Shown here: positions 1-13,265 of the stretch, piece by piece
Position numbering within the stretch: position 1 is the stretch's first letter
Layout of the letters: every line of letters starts with the position of its first letter
Origin: Aphrophora alni
Taxonomy: Eukaryota; Arthropoda; Insecta; Hemiptera; Aphrophoridae
Length of the DNA stretch: 64,000 nucleotides
Assembly: GCA_963513935.1 (NCBI GenBank)
Contig: OY740774.1
Coordinates: 86,142,890-86,206,889 of the forward strand
Direction of reading: 5' to 3'
Notes under the pieces: model-generated
What the model saw: the letters and a program-made list of their open reading frames with translations, nothing else
Database searches by the model: none
Told to the model about the DNA's origin: nothing
Position numbers and translations under genes: made by a program

Positions 1-3000
1 GTGTAATTAATAAATACTAATTTAATACGAATATCTTTCATATAAAAAAATGAACATTACTATTACGAATTACAACATGTAACTTTAATTAAAATTGTCA
101 AATAAAAACTTTATTTAGCAGAATTTATTAATAGTGAAGAAATATAATTAATATCTACATATAAACATTTAAAACAAATATTAAATGCATATTTCACGTT
201 TTTTCAAAAAATAAAAACAAAAACATAATCATCTATGGAACACAAGATCAAACAACTTGATTGCGCCATCATGGTACTTACCGAACCTGATTATATAAAC
301 AGATCCTCTAAATGTAAATCCCATAGATTGCTCTCGTGAGCTTTGTTGGAAATGTTAAATTATATTTGTAAATCATGGGGTTTTATCCACAAGGGTAAGT
401 TTGTTTAAAACAGTTGATTCACATTTTTCTGGAACTTGTAATTTACTGTCGGTTTTTGTGGGGTTCGTAGATGTATATATATTTAACATTGTTCACTCAC
501 TTTGCTCTCACGTCAGTGATTCAGCCCTGTTGTACCTCAAAGTTGGACGAAATTCACATTTTTTGAGAAGTCGCGGATCTAATTTACTTTTTTAGTAATA
601 ACTTCCCTATTTGTCATCGCAGAGAGGCGTGGTTGGTACCTTCAGATGCGGAATTTAAATCTGAACACTTTAAGTTTGTTATAAGTTGAACGAGACACGA
701 GATATGAACAATAAAATTATTATAATTGAAGCCATTTCGACATTTTTAATTGGCTTATCTGAATAGGGTTTTATATGAGGGTTTCCACCAACATTATATT
801 TAACGTTCCTACCTTATTTTTGTGGACACTATCGTGTGTTATATGCAGATGACAACGATGATGTTACGAAATACTTCGTATACTGTTGCTGAAGTAAATA
901 ATATAAAACAGATAAATATAAAACAGATAAAATATACGGAACGTAACAAAATGCACAAAAAATGAACATTGATTATCGTTATAAAAACTTGATTACTTGG
1001 TTTTGTAAGTGAAAATGTTAATGAATTGTTTTGTACTGTTTATTTTTGGACGCTCACTATACTTTCTAAATTCAATCAGAAGCAATAAACACTAATATTG
1101 TTGCAAAGTATATCTGTACACACGATTCAGTTCCAAAATCAATATTAGTCAATTAGTTTTTCACAATCACACGAAATATTTAAGTGATGTCGAAACACAC
1201 CTATTAGTCCTAGTCAGCCTGGCAGAACAGTTAAACCATTTAGAAAAACTCCACATGATATGAGCAATCAATAGGCGCGCTCACACATGAGCCAATATCA
1301 CATAGCTCCGAGGGATTTGCTGATTGATTATTGAAGGCATGCTGGGAGCATTGAGCAATTTCTCGCCATGATATCATAGTTAGAGAAAGGCATGTACCAC
1401 GCCAGAACTTTCCAAATATATCATTCAGAGTAAATAGTTTCTTGTTGCAAATTATATTAATTGTGTCTACTTGTGTTATTTATTTAAATTATCAAGTAAA
1501 TTCATGCGTTACATCTTTATACAAAAGTAATTTTAGCGAGTTTGCAGTTACATTTATCTATATTGAGGAATGTGTAGACAAAATAGATTTTTGGGGAAAA
1601 TTATAAGCGATTTTTTGCTGAACTCTTCATCGGAGATTGTTGAAAAGGTTTCAATAACTTTTTTCAAGTACAACTACTCCGAATACAACGGAAAAATATA
1701 TTTATTGTATATCAAATTTTCATTAAGTAAAACTACTCAGGCTTAAGCAGGTCGTGTAAAAAGTTCTAAATCATAACGTAACGCTGTTAGTCACACCAAT
1801 CGTCACGTCACGTGAAGTAGTAACGTTCGGCACTATTTTGTCCCCTATCGTTGCCAGGTTGAATATACAGGTTGATTGAAACCTAGTGTGACTGCTGTTG
1901 TATGCACAATGTTACACTTTAAAGGGAACTTGGAGTTTCTTTTTTAGTTAAAGTTAGACCTATTACAAAATGTGTCATATCTTTATACGTTTAGGGGCTA
2001 TAAGCGCTCAAAGTTTTGAAAATATAAGGTTACAGAAAGGAAATGGTGTTTCTGTACCTAAAACTGTTGAACCTAATTTGAAATTGAAAGATGAATAGAT
2101 TGTAATGTATGAAAATATATTGAAAGTTTGAAAAGCAAGACTTTTTTTTTTTTACTTACGTGCCAGGACTAAAAATGCCATTTTTTTTTTTTGAGAAATT
2201 CATAATTATATTTTGGACAAAAATAATGTTGGCAATGCATTTTATAAATCTTTGGTAGTTAATTGATAAGCTTTATTTTCTAAAACAGCGGTTATGCAAA
2301 TTTTACAAAGCAGAGCAGTTTAGAAAAAAACTATGTTAACATTTTTCGAAGAGGCGATATTACCGACTTCCGTGTATTAAACTAGAACACCTGCTGGCTT
2401 AAACCAGTTTGTAATAATTATTACCGGACCTATTAGACTCTGTTAAAAACATTATAACCGAAAAAATGTATTATTAATGCTTCATAATACAATTTGTCCT
2501 TAAATCAGAAGGTATAATAGATTTAGTAATAATAAGTTGGTAAAAGTCAGTGGATGTTCTAAGATAACTACTAGAAAATTATGATTTTTCCACTATGGTG
2601 ACTCTGTTAGTCCTCAACATACAGAACAAATAAAAATAACAGTAGTTTTATTAAACCTTTTACTCAAGCGCTAGCTTAAATTTCATTTGAATTTTACTTT
2701 GAAAAATAATATCAGGAAATATCTTGAATTTGCAAATTTTTGAAACAATAAAGTGTAGCTCCTAAAGTATTAAATATATCCAAACATTAAAAATATGGGT
2801 TCCAATATGAAAATTTAGAGCTGACCGCCGTATTGGAAAAATGAGGGATGATATGGAAATCTTGGTAGTATCTCTAGTTTTAACATAAAGTATCCTGGGG
2901 TTACCCTGTAATTTATTTTGTAACTTTTGTACTTAGCCTATCGAATAAAAAGCTGTCACACTGGTTTAATCACTCATACTGGTTACACTCCTAGTTAATA

Positions 3001-3230
3001 AAAAAAATTTAGCATATTCGCGTTATCAGCTTTATCTGTGCATTAGCCCTGTACAAAAAAATAAAAACAAAAAACGGAGTATGTACTTTTGACCACACTG
3101 TAGAAGTGAAAACTTCTAATTTTCCAATTTAAATAATATATTACATTTTTAAATGTAGTACATATTGCAAACACTTTATATATTACACTAATCATATACA
3201 ATAACATTGGAAAGATACATTTCTTGTCGG
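1..3230. other. AT-rich stretch, no gene recognised
   Basis: I see no convincing coding region, RNA gene or complete mobile element. The stretch is rich in A and T with short homopolymers. Positions about 240-430 resemble 39240-39430 (shared GCGCCATCA...GGTACTTAC and GTAAGTTTGTT segments), so part of it belongs to a dispersed repeat. It could be intergenic or part of a long intron. Confidence 0.5.
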
Positions 3231-3277
3231 ACAGTAAACGTGGCTGATGACGACTGGAGCCTAGTATAGTATAGTAC

Positions 3278-3352
3278 AGTGCTTCACCGACCCGAGCAAG
3301 CTTGATGTCGAGTGTAGCCGAGTGAACCCGATTCAGCGTAACCGACCCGAGC
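3278..3352. other. GC-richer patch with a repeated 11-mer
   Basis: The word CCGACCCGAGC(A/G) occurs twice about 54 bases apart inside a patch that is clearly GC-richer than its surroundings. I see no reading frame, promoter element or known repeat to explain it. Confidence 0.3.
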
Positions 3353-3754
3353 GTGACGATTAACTTGCGTTCACTTCTTAGCTAAAACGCACCAGTAAAG
3401 TTTTCACTTCAAAAACGTTTCCTTAGTGTAATTCCTTTACATATGTATTTATGTTTCTAAAGCATAAACATGGAAGCTCCGTCTAATATTACAGCTCACT
3501 CTGAACTATTAAATTTAATAATGTGAAAGAGGTGTAACTAACAGTAGTGAAAACAAATTAAAAATATGTAGAAACATTTATTTTGTAAATGTTCCTCCAT
3601 AAAATGAAAATTCCCACGCAAAGAATATACATGTATTTACGAGAATTAAAAACTTTGGGTGTTTTAAAACATTACCAAACATATCAAGTGAATTTACTAT
3701 TTTGTTTTCCTGTGATATCATTAATAATTTGATGTAGATTTATATACATCAATA

Positions 3755-3965
3755 AATCACAGTGGTCGGACTATTTACTCTTTCACCTACCACCAAAGCA
3801 TGGTAGTGGTAATAGTTTGTCTTTCAATTTAAGTGGTCAGTTTGATATACGTCAACGGGTACAGTATAATATTTTTATCACTGTGATTCCATTGAATTGT
3901 AAATCACAAACACAATACAAGAAACAAAGTAACTTATACCTCGCTGTTGGTGTGTTTTGCTCAAG
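3755..3965 (+). repeat. Dispersed repeat 'GTAGTC-GTGTACAGT' family, copy 1
   Basis: This copy starts with a GTGGTCGGACTATTTACTC segment and ends with GTTTTGCTCAAGTGTACAGT. Related start/end pairs lie at 18250-18480, 22985-23440, 26750-27010 (inverted), 56860-57105 (inverted) and 61600-61770. The constant order and spacing of the two ends argue for one short interspersed element of roughly 200-260 bp. I see neither a tRNA-like head nor a protein frame, so its class is unknown. Confidence 0.55.
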
Positions 3966-6480
3966 TGTACAGTTTCCGCTGTTACTTCTTAGTCTATGGA
4001 TATTGTTTTGTAACGTCACACACTCTACAGTAATGTATTAAAGAGTCCAAGGAGACAGAGTTACTATTCTTAGAACTATTAGTTTCTACACGTATGGCGC
4101 GTGATTAGAATTATTTATCGTTGTTTTTACGTGCGACTAAAGTACTTTGACGGAGAAACTGCTTGATTCCTAGAAAGACATTCTATTTTAAATAGTTTGG
4201 AAAAATGTCTAAATTACCGTTTCGAAAACTCCATTTCAGTTTTTACCTAGGAAAGTAGAAAATGTGTTATGAATAAATCTTCTATTTCTTTAAACTTTTT
4301 TTTTTACTTCATTATTCATTACATTTCCGTGACGGCCTTGGTGTAAATTTAATGATATATGATAGTAAATAAAGCGTAATGTTTTTTAGAAGTTAATTTA
4401 AAACGCTTTACGTTTGTGAGTTTTATCACCGTACTTAAAACCATAGTTTTTTTATTTCATTTTAATTTCTACTTACGCAGAATGTGTTTGTAGGCCGCGA
4501 GAATGGTGGCTTCCTTTCGCCTGTTCAGGAAGTTTTGAACTCCGTAGAACATACGTATGGAATGATATCTATCGTGTCTGTGTATTTGTATCACGTATTA
4601 TGCAAAAAATTGTCTTAAATATTAAACTAACTTTCTCGGATGGTGTAACAAAAATAATATCTTTTTTTTGACTACTTTCATGTAATGAAAAAGAAGAAAT
4701 TACTTCATTACGAAGTCCCTCCTCTACGCATTTTTTAACGAAGATAAGTTTTTATTTTATGCTTCCCTTTTATCAAATTTTTAATAATATTTTAATGGTA
4801 TTTATTTGTTTTATATATTTAAAAAAGAGTTTATGGTTGCTTCGTAATAAACTCGTTCAGAATGTAAATTGTATTCAATGGAATCTAAATGTAATTATGG
4901 AGTTCAAGGGTAATACTTTTTCAATTATTTCTGAATATAAGTTTTATCTTACCTGCAATTATCCACACTGCTTTAGCTCATTAATCTTTATATTTTTGGA
5001 AAATATAAACATAATTTGTATAGGTTATTTTAAAAAATGTTTTATTATAGTTAAAATGGGTAATTTTTGGCCCCCTTCCATATAACTCTAGAACCAGCAT
5101 TTTAAAGAAAATGTCAACCAATATGATTTGTTTAAAATCTTTAGACTAAAGGAAAAAATTATCAACATCTGTTTATAAATCACAAAACTCCCGAGATATT
5201 CCCAAAATATATGTTGATCAAAATTGGTGGACTTTTTTTATGGACAAAGTTCCTCTAACCGGATATTTTCTTTGAAGTTCTCAACATCTTTCTTTTGATT
5301 TTACTTTATTGATTTTAACGCTTATACATTTTTTCGTAATACATATAAATAGTAAAGTGTAAACGTGTATATCTTACCTTAAACAATTTTAACATCTAAC
5401 ATTCGATTCATAAAACGTTTGGTTTTTCGTTCTATTCAAAAGTAGAATTAATAATTTTCTATCCATGTAAGATAGACCACTTTTAGCATGATAGTTGCAA
5501 CGATTGAGTAAATTAATTCTGTCTCGTTGATAATTTAAAACACTAATTTTCTAAAATACAATTTTTTTTACATACCCTGTCAGGACTTCTTAAAATTTGA
5601 AAAAAAAAAAAAAAAAAAAAAAAAAAACAGCACCATTAGTTAGGAAACATGTTATTGACATAGCGTGAAAATCAAGACTGGAACGTGGCGTTGCACCGTC
5701 TAGTTGAAAACTAGAGGTATTGTCTCATTTAATTTGAAGTTTAATAGCTCTAGAAGAATATTTTATGTAATTGTTTGTTCGGTAAGCATAAACGGTGAAC
5801 GTAATCGCAAAATAAACCGAACCACAAATTCACATTCGGCGAATTTTTAAGGAACTCAACAATTCTGGAAGTTGCTGTAATCCTCCAGCTTTAAATTATT
5901 TCCAGCACTTTATTTTAGAATTATTGAACTATACTTAATATCAGGGTTAATTTTTTATCTGAGCTGAATTATACACTGATTCGTACTTCAATCCGGAAAT
6001 CCAAACTTCGACATGGAATTGATGTATTTGAATTCTGCAGTGTCTTAAACATAGGGTAGTTTCATCTAATGCTCGTTTCTAATTTTGCTGACACTACCAG
6101 TATCTAACTGTTATTCCCAACCGAGGGATATATTCCATACGTTCTCTGGAAAATTCGTTTAAGAGTTATAATAAATCTACACTTCACATACTACACATTT
6201 GTTTTGTCGTTGCCATCTTGATATTGACTGGTAAATCGACGGCAATGTTAATTCTGCGATTGCCAAGGTCTCCTTCCATACACCAAACAAAATTTTAATT
6301 AATCTGAATATTTTGTAATAAAAAAAAGTTTAGTGGATTAATAATCTTTACATATTTTAAATAATCTAATTAAAATCGTGGAATTTCAGTTTGTAATACT
6401 TACTAATTTTCGCGTTTTATACCATCTTGTTATTAGTCTACTTTTATATTTTCATGATTCTAACAAAGAGGTTTATTTTC
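3966..6480. other. AT-rich stretch, no gene recognised
   Basis: There is no supported gene. The longest open frame (108 codons from 4759) is dominated by Phe, Ile, Asn and Lys, as expected from AT-rich chance sequence. A run of 28 A lies at 5600-5627. Confidence 0.5.
5600..5627. repeat. Poly(A) tract, 28 bases
   Basis: This is an uninterrupted run of A. It could be the tail of an old retroposed copy on the + strand, but the sequence just upstream is not recognisable and no target-site duplication is obvious. Confidence 0.85.
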
Positions 6481-6855
6481 CAATCACATTATATTCGTTA
6501 ACTTTGATCTTCCCTTATAGTGCACGTGCCGTGTAAAGCATTGTAACTATCACCAAGTCATTAGCTAATGTAATGTTACTCCCACCATTTCATAGACTCG
6601 CAGTAGTACATTATCAGTCCCAGACTGAGGTTCGGTAACTGCGTTACAAACAACCCCATTAACGGTCCCACCCCACATACTGAGGGTGGAAATAAAGTCG
6701 CTTGTTATTTCAGTAGAAAATAATAAAAGGAGTAGAATGATGCAAGATTACATTTTAATGTTGGCGGGCGAATTATTGTAATAAATTAGGGGTTTTAACG
6801 GGTTGAACGCATTTGATAAAACAATTTTTAACTGTAGAAATTTCGTTAAACACTT
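6480..6855 (+). repeat. Left arm of a 3.7-kb-spaced inverted repeat
   Basis: This arm matches 9785-10180 in the opposite orientation over nearly its full length. Shared words include AAGTCATTAGCTAATGTAAT, GCGTTACAAACAACCCCATT and TATTTCAGTAGAAAATAA. By eye the two copies are about 75-85% identical, with small indels in the C/G-rich part. They may be terminal inverted repeats of one old DNA transposon, because a transposase HTH remnant lies between them, or two independent insertions of a shorter repeat. Confidence 0.7.
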
Positions 6856-7189
6856 TAATTACAGTAGATAGTTTTGATACAAAATTAATATTAAAAAAAA
6901 GTAAATAAGAAACATAAATTTTAAAAAAGGCATTTATAAAATATAGTATTATAATTTACTATAATAAATAAATAAATTTGAAATACATAGGTTATGCGTA
7001 GATACTATCTCGATATTGTACTTATTTGATTAAGTGTTCATAATAATTCATGTTTAATTACCTGGAAATTTTAATTTAGTATAGATTCATTCAAAAAAAA
7101 AACTGTCAAATCCTTCTAATCCTGTCAACTGGAGATGCGGTGCCCAGAACACTTTCAGCCGGCGGACACAACTGAAGAAAGGAACAAGA

Positions 7190-7385
7190 CCACTTGCTCT
7201 CGAATACACTAATAGCTTCGGTGTAAGAAGAGAACGAAAGTTGATCAAGGGAGTCCAGATAGGAAATAATATAAAATAGAATTCAAGACTACATAAAAAA
7301 TGTGTAGATCCAGTTAGGATCCGTAGGGATTGCCACCCTCTTTTAGCGAACCATTAAACGTAGACTACATAAAATATATACATAT
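7190..7385 (-). repeat. 3'-terminal fragment of an RNase H-type non-LTR retrotransposon
   Basis: Read on the minus strand it carries the family features: a GGATCCGTAGGGATTGCCA-like segment (as written on the plus strand), TAGATCCAG, a GATCAAG...GAGAAC segment and a CTCGAATACACTAATAGC segment. Similar copies lie at 23090-23345, 24855-25060, 28335-28525, 36420-36620, 39920-40190, 55925-56150, 59784-60000 and 60303-60530. At 39.9-40.4 kb the repeat is contiguous with a decayed RNase H-element C-terminus on the same strand, which sets the orientation and class. This copy has no coding part. Confidence 0.55.
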
Positions 7386-7399
7386 TTCGTTCGGCCTAA

Positions 7400-9060
7400 T
7401 TGGAAAGAATTGTATTTCTTATTTTCATAACGACTAGTAAACCCAATTAATCACAACTGTATAACAAAAAGATGAACTGCGAAATAGTTCAGAAAAGAAT
7501 ACCTCACTTACGTCAAGGATAGGTGCACAGTTCATGACTACATCTCTCACTATAACAACAGATACAATGTATATTTCCAACACCGAACTCTGCTACAAAC
7601 TTGATCAAATAAAACCGCTAATTGCAAACATTACTTCCAAACCAGTTCATACACTAATTTACTAAAACACACCACTTATAAGTGTCCGTATATAGACAAT
7701 GGTTTCAATTACTTGCGGCATTATGTCCTTTGTTATAAAGAGTACAATTGTCTCAGTAAATGCAGGAAATTATTTTAATACATGTGTGTCCTTCTGATTT
7801 CCTTGACACTGTATCACCCACAAGATCAGGAAGGAAGTTAAAGATAGCCTTGATCCTACGACTCTAACTGCACGACAAGGAGTCCACGCGTAGTCGATTA
7901 ATCGAATGTAATGAAGGATATTTGGTTCAATGTTGTGGAATTAATTACAATTGTTAAATATGTGTTGTGGATAACTTTATATCATTTTCAAGAGGAGTGA
8001 CTTGTGGAAAACAAGTGTGAAGAACGAATGTATTTAATTCAGTTCTTCTTGAATTTATGACCAGTTTGTGATGAAATTTCATGTATTTTGATAAAGCAGT
8101 CCTTATACACGTAGAGTAAGTTATGTGACTGGTCAAAAATTCTATTTCGTGTTTTTTACGGTTAAATACATTTTGAAGACTCTTGGACTAAAAAAATAAT
8201 GTGTTTGATGATATCTGACGTCTGGGTAACTTCTAGACTTCAAACGTGTGGACCGATTTTAATCAAATTTAATAATTTAGTCATATTTTGGGATTATTTT
8301 TTATATCCCAAAATTTAGGGGTTGTTGTGAGAAAAAATATAAAAAATTACAACTTTCTCAAAATACGCTCCAGAAATGTCGGTTATATATAGTTCCTGCA
8401 ATATTTATTAAATAAGTAAAATATGCACTAACTCTTTTACACACTTATCCAAAAAACCAAAAACTATATCCGTCACCATCTCCCCGAAAATGTGTACGTT
8501 AAAAATTAATTATACAATAAAACTCCCTCCACCTCATAAACTCCAATTATTTCTTATGGTATAGGATACCTACCTTTTAAATCACTTCGCTTGTGCTATA
8601 AAATCTTCCTAAAAATAAATATCATTTAATTAAAATCGAGTAAAATTTGGTTTCCGGTTTTTGCAATTATCACAACACCATAATAATTTCACATGTGATT
8701 TTGCACACATGTTTTGATCATTAATATTCAAATCTTACAACAATTTCAACAAAATCAGTAGAGACCATTTTGTGAAACTATGTACTTTATAAAAGATTCA
8801 TGAACGGTTTATTCATTCCCCTAAATATTTACAGGAACATTTGAAAAGGAGATAAACAATACGTTTGGTTTTGGTTCTACCAAATTGCCCGGTCTTTCAA
8901 AATAAGTTCAAACTTCAATTCATCATAGTTTATTCGTTTTTTTCTAAACATAAAACAAAAGTAATTAAACGATATTTAAAAAAAAAAAAATCTTAAAATT
9001 AAACCAAAATCTTAATTGTTAGTGTTAAAAACATATGTTCGAAGTCGCCGCCATTCTCTT
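7400..9060. other. AT-rich stretch, no gene recognised
   Basis: No gene is supported here. If the flanking inverted repeats are transposon ends, this stretch would be the decayed interior that once held the C-terminal part of the transposase, but I cannot recognise catalytic motifs in it. Confidence 0.4.
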
Positions 9061-9093
9061 CCTCTAGATGCTTTACTTTCTCAGTATTCCATG

Positions 9094-9345
9094 TTATTTG
9101 ACAAAATTTTCATTCAATAATACCTCAGAAACACCAATTTCATGTCTTACGATTAAAGATCTTCCTGGCCTCTGGATGTTTCCAACGAACGCGATAGTTT
9201 CAAAGTTAGTAACAAGCTTTTTATACGCGACTACCCTGCAAGGTCCGTTGCAAGTACGAAACTTTCTTAACCCGGCTGACAAACTCCGTTCAAATTCATA
9301 ATAACAGTGAATCAAAGCCATGCGTTTTTTTAAAGGTAAAATCAT
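9094..9345 (-). pseudogene. Decayed transposase N-terminal HTH fragment (mariner-like)
   Basis: The minus-strand frame reads ...LIHCYYEFERSLSAGLRKF... then ...KKLVTNFETIAFVGN and RPGRS. This resembles the N-terminal helix-turn-helix region of mariner-like transposases in insect genomes, where a segment of the type YY-x-x-x-x-S-x-x-x-x-LR-x-F/Y-R precedes a F-E-x-T-G-x-V linker and a GRGR/RSGRP arm. The fragment stops soon after the arm, no DDE core follows in frame, and the linker GS is altered, so it is a relic. It lies between the inverted repeats at 6480-6855 and 9785-10180 and reads away from the right-hand arm, as expected if that arm were the 5' terminal repeat. The family match is recalled pattern, not a search. 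Confidence 0.5.
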
Positions 9346-9784
9346 GATGGAATAAAAATCTATTAATTTTAAACTACTACAACTTTACCCCACCTACTAG
9401 ATTAATATGTTTGAAATTAGTCAACAATGAGAAAACTTGTTGCTATGGTAACACATAAATAACAATGAAAATAACAGCTGATGTTTTCATAAATGCTTAA
9501 TATATCTGCATACAATAAATAGTTTTTTCGTAGATTGGACAACAAACAATGAAACCACAATATACCTATCAATTGTAGGTAGATAACAGAAACTTTTATA
9601 TTTTTTAGAATTTTGTAAGATATCTGCATTACAGTTACAAAATATTCTAGGGTTGTTTTAAACATTTCTGGCTACAGTGTGAACTACATTCAAGTAACTG
9701 AATGGGATATTAAATTTCGTATGAAAAAAAAAGGTGATATACAAAATTATGAAAATTACACCCTCCAAGTAATAAATTTATAAA

Positions 9785-10180
9785 ACGACTATTCTACAGT
9801 AAAAACAAGTATGAACAAAATTATTTAGCCAGTTACAAATTCTAATTTATTACAACAAAAGCGTTCGCCAAATTTGAAATGTAATCTGCATCATTCTATC
9901 CCTTTTGTTATTTTCTACTGAAATAACGATAGACTTTATTTCCACCCTCACTATGTGAGGGGGAGGGGGAGGACGTTAATGGGGTTGTTTGTAACGCAGC
10001 TACTGAACCTCAATCTGAGACTGATAATGTCCTACTACGAGTGTATAAAATAGTGGGGTGGGGGTGTTGAGGGGGAACATTACATTAGCTAATGACTTGG
10101 AGATAGTGCTTCATACAGCACGCGTGATGTAACAAAGGGTAGAGAACTAATGTAATACGATTGTAAACGTAATTTTTGTG
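9785..10180 (-). repeat. Right arm of the inverted repeat paired with 6480-6855
   Basis: This is the reverse-complement partner of the left arm. It contains ATTACATTAGCTAATGACTT, AATGGGGTTGTTTGTAACGC and TTATTTTCTACTGAAATAA. The C/G-rich central part has expanded to GGGGGAGGGGGAGG here. The transposase HTH relic starts about 440 bp inside this arm. Confidence 0.7.
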
Positions 10181-12400
10181 AGAAGTAGGGAAGTTATGAT
10201 GAAATATTTACAAAATTATACGTTTGCATCAGAGATTATTCTTTGAGGATGTGAGGATTCATCCTACAGTTTAAAAATCAGTTAATTACTTTTAGGAAAA
10301 AAAGTATACATTTTATAAGTATTACATTGAGAAGAAATGTAACTGTTAAAGTATTGATGGTGTTATTTAGTAAGGAGCGCCCTATAATACCGTGTAGGAT
10401 ATCTAAGAGCGTCCTCTAAATAGTTTCGACATATGTTAGTGCGTTAAACAATTCATTATAGAGTGATTGATTATTGAGGATGTAATTTTCCATCATTATT
10501 TCGATAAACAGCTAGACCGTCAGTTTACTATTAGTTCGTTATTTTGGTAATCAAGTCATACAATCACGCATAGTTAAATAACATTCGTTTACAGGTAATA
10601 AGTTTTAGAGGTAATGGAAATGTTAATTATAAATCTCCTTGCTAATTATTATTAAATGACTGGTAGCTTAGTTAAATGAATATGAAAGCTTGTAAATTTA
10701 GCTGCTAATTATGATCATATGGCTAGTAAGTAATCATAACTATTTATATGTATTATTATGCACTATTAATTATTAGTGTAATTTAGTCGTGCTGTAATTT
10801 TTTATTCGATTGTAGCCTACATCCTACGTGTTTTTCAAAACCCACGTGTCGCTACTGCTTGTTATTCAAATAAATTCGATTCGTTAATTGTCAGTAGGTA
10901 GTTAAATATTATTAGGCTATTACTTCAGTGTATTTATAAAAAATAATCTTTTAATCTTGACGGACTATTAAAAGGCAATTTATCTAAAGACATAAAATCC
11001 CAGAACCCTCACAATTAATTGTGAACAAAACAAAGTAATAAATGAAACTTTGAAAATGTTAATTTGGATAATAGAAATAACATTGTTATCGGAGTAATAT
11101 TTGTGCTCCCCGTGTGAAGAATGTTTGTACTGGGGAGTGGGGAGGGGGTATATATTGTAAAGTTAATGAACGTTTTGAATGATCGTTATCAGTATACAGT
11201 AAAATTGTAAGATATATATTATTCTTGGTTTTTAAGCAAATTGCAATCGTTTCGAGACGTAAAATTCTTCAAAAGAACTTTATTTTTCAATTAATGAGTA
11301 TCTTGCGTGACTTGCTATTATGAACTGTTTTAACTTGTATGTGTATTGTTGAGTGTTTGTGTCGTTTTGTTAGTGTTTTTTGTTTCTCGACATTTTGAAA
11401 GCGTGCGAGCATAACTAATAATGGGATTGAAGTACCGAAACACGTCTCAGTATATTTTTTAAAACCCAATGGCACAACAGACTCTCTGATAGTATAAATA
11501 TTTACTTTATATACTTTCCCTAATAAAACTTTTCACATTAATTGACTGTTACAAACTGCTCTTCGTTTTTATGAAAAATGCGCTTGCAGAGCTCTCTTTG
11601 AATCTTTGATTAGGATGTCATTTTGGATTAGTTGAAAGTAATTATATCTTTTCGCCATTTTCCTCTACTTATCAAGATCTTTAAAAGGACAACCTTCGCG
11701 ATCACCATCGTAGCTTGAGAAACTTTAGTTGACTTCCATGTAAATTTTCAAAAAGAGGCGTTTTAAATTATTAATACAAATGAATGGAAACATTAGACTT
11801 TATGCTCGCAATACATTAGACCTACTGCAGTGAATAACAAATTGCGAAAAAGTGATCCAATATTTTTGGAATGATGAATATTCACGAAGGAAATCACAAT
11901 ATAAAAAGAAGTATATTCAAATTTGTTATTCCGCTACAAAGAAATATTAGCGGAAAGGTTAAAGGTTAAACGAATGGAACTCTCACTTCTATTACGTGCC
12001 ATAAAGTATTGAGGACTGAGATAGTTTGTGTGAAGAAATATTTTGAAAGGGCTGCTCCTTCCTTCACCCAATAATAAACGACGTTTTAACTGATAATTTT
12101 ACTTTCGCAAGAATAAATTTTGTTAATAGTTTATTTATATCTAGTAGTCATAATTACTGAATTGTATCTGGAAGACAGAGGTGAATTGTTTTGTAAAAGA
12201 GGTGGGGGGGGGGGGCTGAGGTCTTAACAGTTTTTAAATGTTCAATGTTATTCACAAATATTTAAACTGTCATGTATAATAAATAAAACGAAGCAGAGAC
12301 ACAAAATTAAAATGAACAGTATGCACAAAATTAAAATGAACAGTATGTAATTTTAAAAAAAATTGCTTTATAGTAGTACCAACATTAGAAAAAAAATCTT
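10181..12400. other. AT-rich stretch; part of a dispersed repeat at 10560-10830
   Basis: No gene is recognised. Positions 10560-10830 resemble 39600-39800 in the same orientation (shared AGGTAATGGAAA, TGCTAATTATTATTA and ATGAC-GGTA blocks). A short G run lies near 12202-12214. Confidence 0.45.
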
Positions 12401-12401
12401 T

Positions 12402-12430
12402 AATATACATATATATATATTATATATATA

Positions 12431-12477
<47 letters not shown>
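12402..12477. repeat. (AT)n microsatellite
   Basis: An imperfect AT dinucleotide tract of about 76 bp, interrupted by AATATATTATAT near its left end. Confidence 0.95.
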
Positions 12478-12483
<6 letters not shown>

Positions 12484-13046
12484 TAATTCAGGGGTTGGTT
12501 ATATAGATCAAAATAAAGAAAAAGTCCTTTTATTAGATATCGACATTTTAGATTTTTCTACTAAATAATTTATATTTCTAGTACGGTGTAACCGATTGAG
12601 TTGAAATGTTGCAAGATAGTCATCAATGTACAGTACTGGTGAAAAAAATAATTGACTTGTTAGAATATTTTGTTTCAAAATGGTAGTCATTTAAATATCT
12701 TAAATGAAATGAGTTATTTTTATTTAAAATATTTAAGTGGCGCCATTTCTAAACGGATTATTGGAACAAGTTGATTATTTTTCAAACAGGTAGAAATGTC
12801 TAATCGTTTTAGTTAAGAAGAGGAATAAATAACTAATTATTCGTGACATTAAGATTAAAACAATAAGGAATTTCATTTTGTACATAATATATGATTACGT
12901 TATTCTTACTTGTAGTTGTTACAATTCTAATTGTCTGTAAACACTAGAGCCCTGTTTCACTGATCACCGTCAGCTTTCTTCGAAACAGCGCTACAGTGTT
13001 TTGAAACATAATTAGAATTCTTTCTACTACAAGCGAGAAAAAGCTA

Positions 13047-13213
13047 ATTGTATAACTTAAGCAATTTGTAAATGGCAAATGAACTATTAAAAAAAATTAA
13101 TTATCAGAAAATGAATTTATTCTATTATATATAATTGTATAACTTATGCAATAATTTGTAAATGGCAAATGAACTATTTAAAAAAAATTAATGATCAGAA
13201 AATGAATTTATAC

Positions 13214-13220
<7 letters not shown>
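13047..13220. repeat. 87-bp tandem duplication
   Basis: Two adjacent copies start with ATTGTATAAC at 13047 and 13134. Each continues through TTTGTAAATGGCAAATGAAC to ATGAATTTAT(A/T)CTATTATA. The copies differ by a few substitutions and small indels. The second copy runs into the AT microsatellite at 13217-13262, so slippage at the AT tract may have aided the duplication. Confidence 0.85.

Positions 13221-13262
<42 letters not shown>
13217..13262. repeat. (AT)n microsatellite
   Basis: A clean AT tract of about 46 bp. The flanks TACTATTA and TAATAGTA make 13211-13268 one uninterrupted palindrome. Confidence 0.95.

Positions 13263-13265
<3 letters not shown>

Noticed and set aside
4759..5085. 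108-codon plus-strand frame
   Set aside because: Composition (Ile, Phe, Asn, Lys, Tyr) is as expected from AT-rich DNA; no domain, signal peptide or splice context.
9068..9301. 77-codon plus-strand frame
   Set aside because: It is antisense to the HTH relic, which has the better family pattern on the minus strand.
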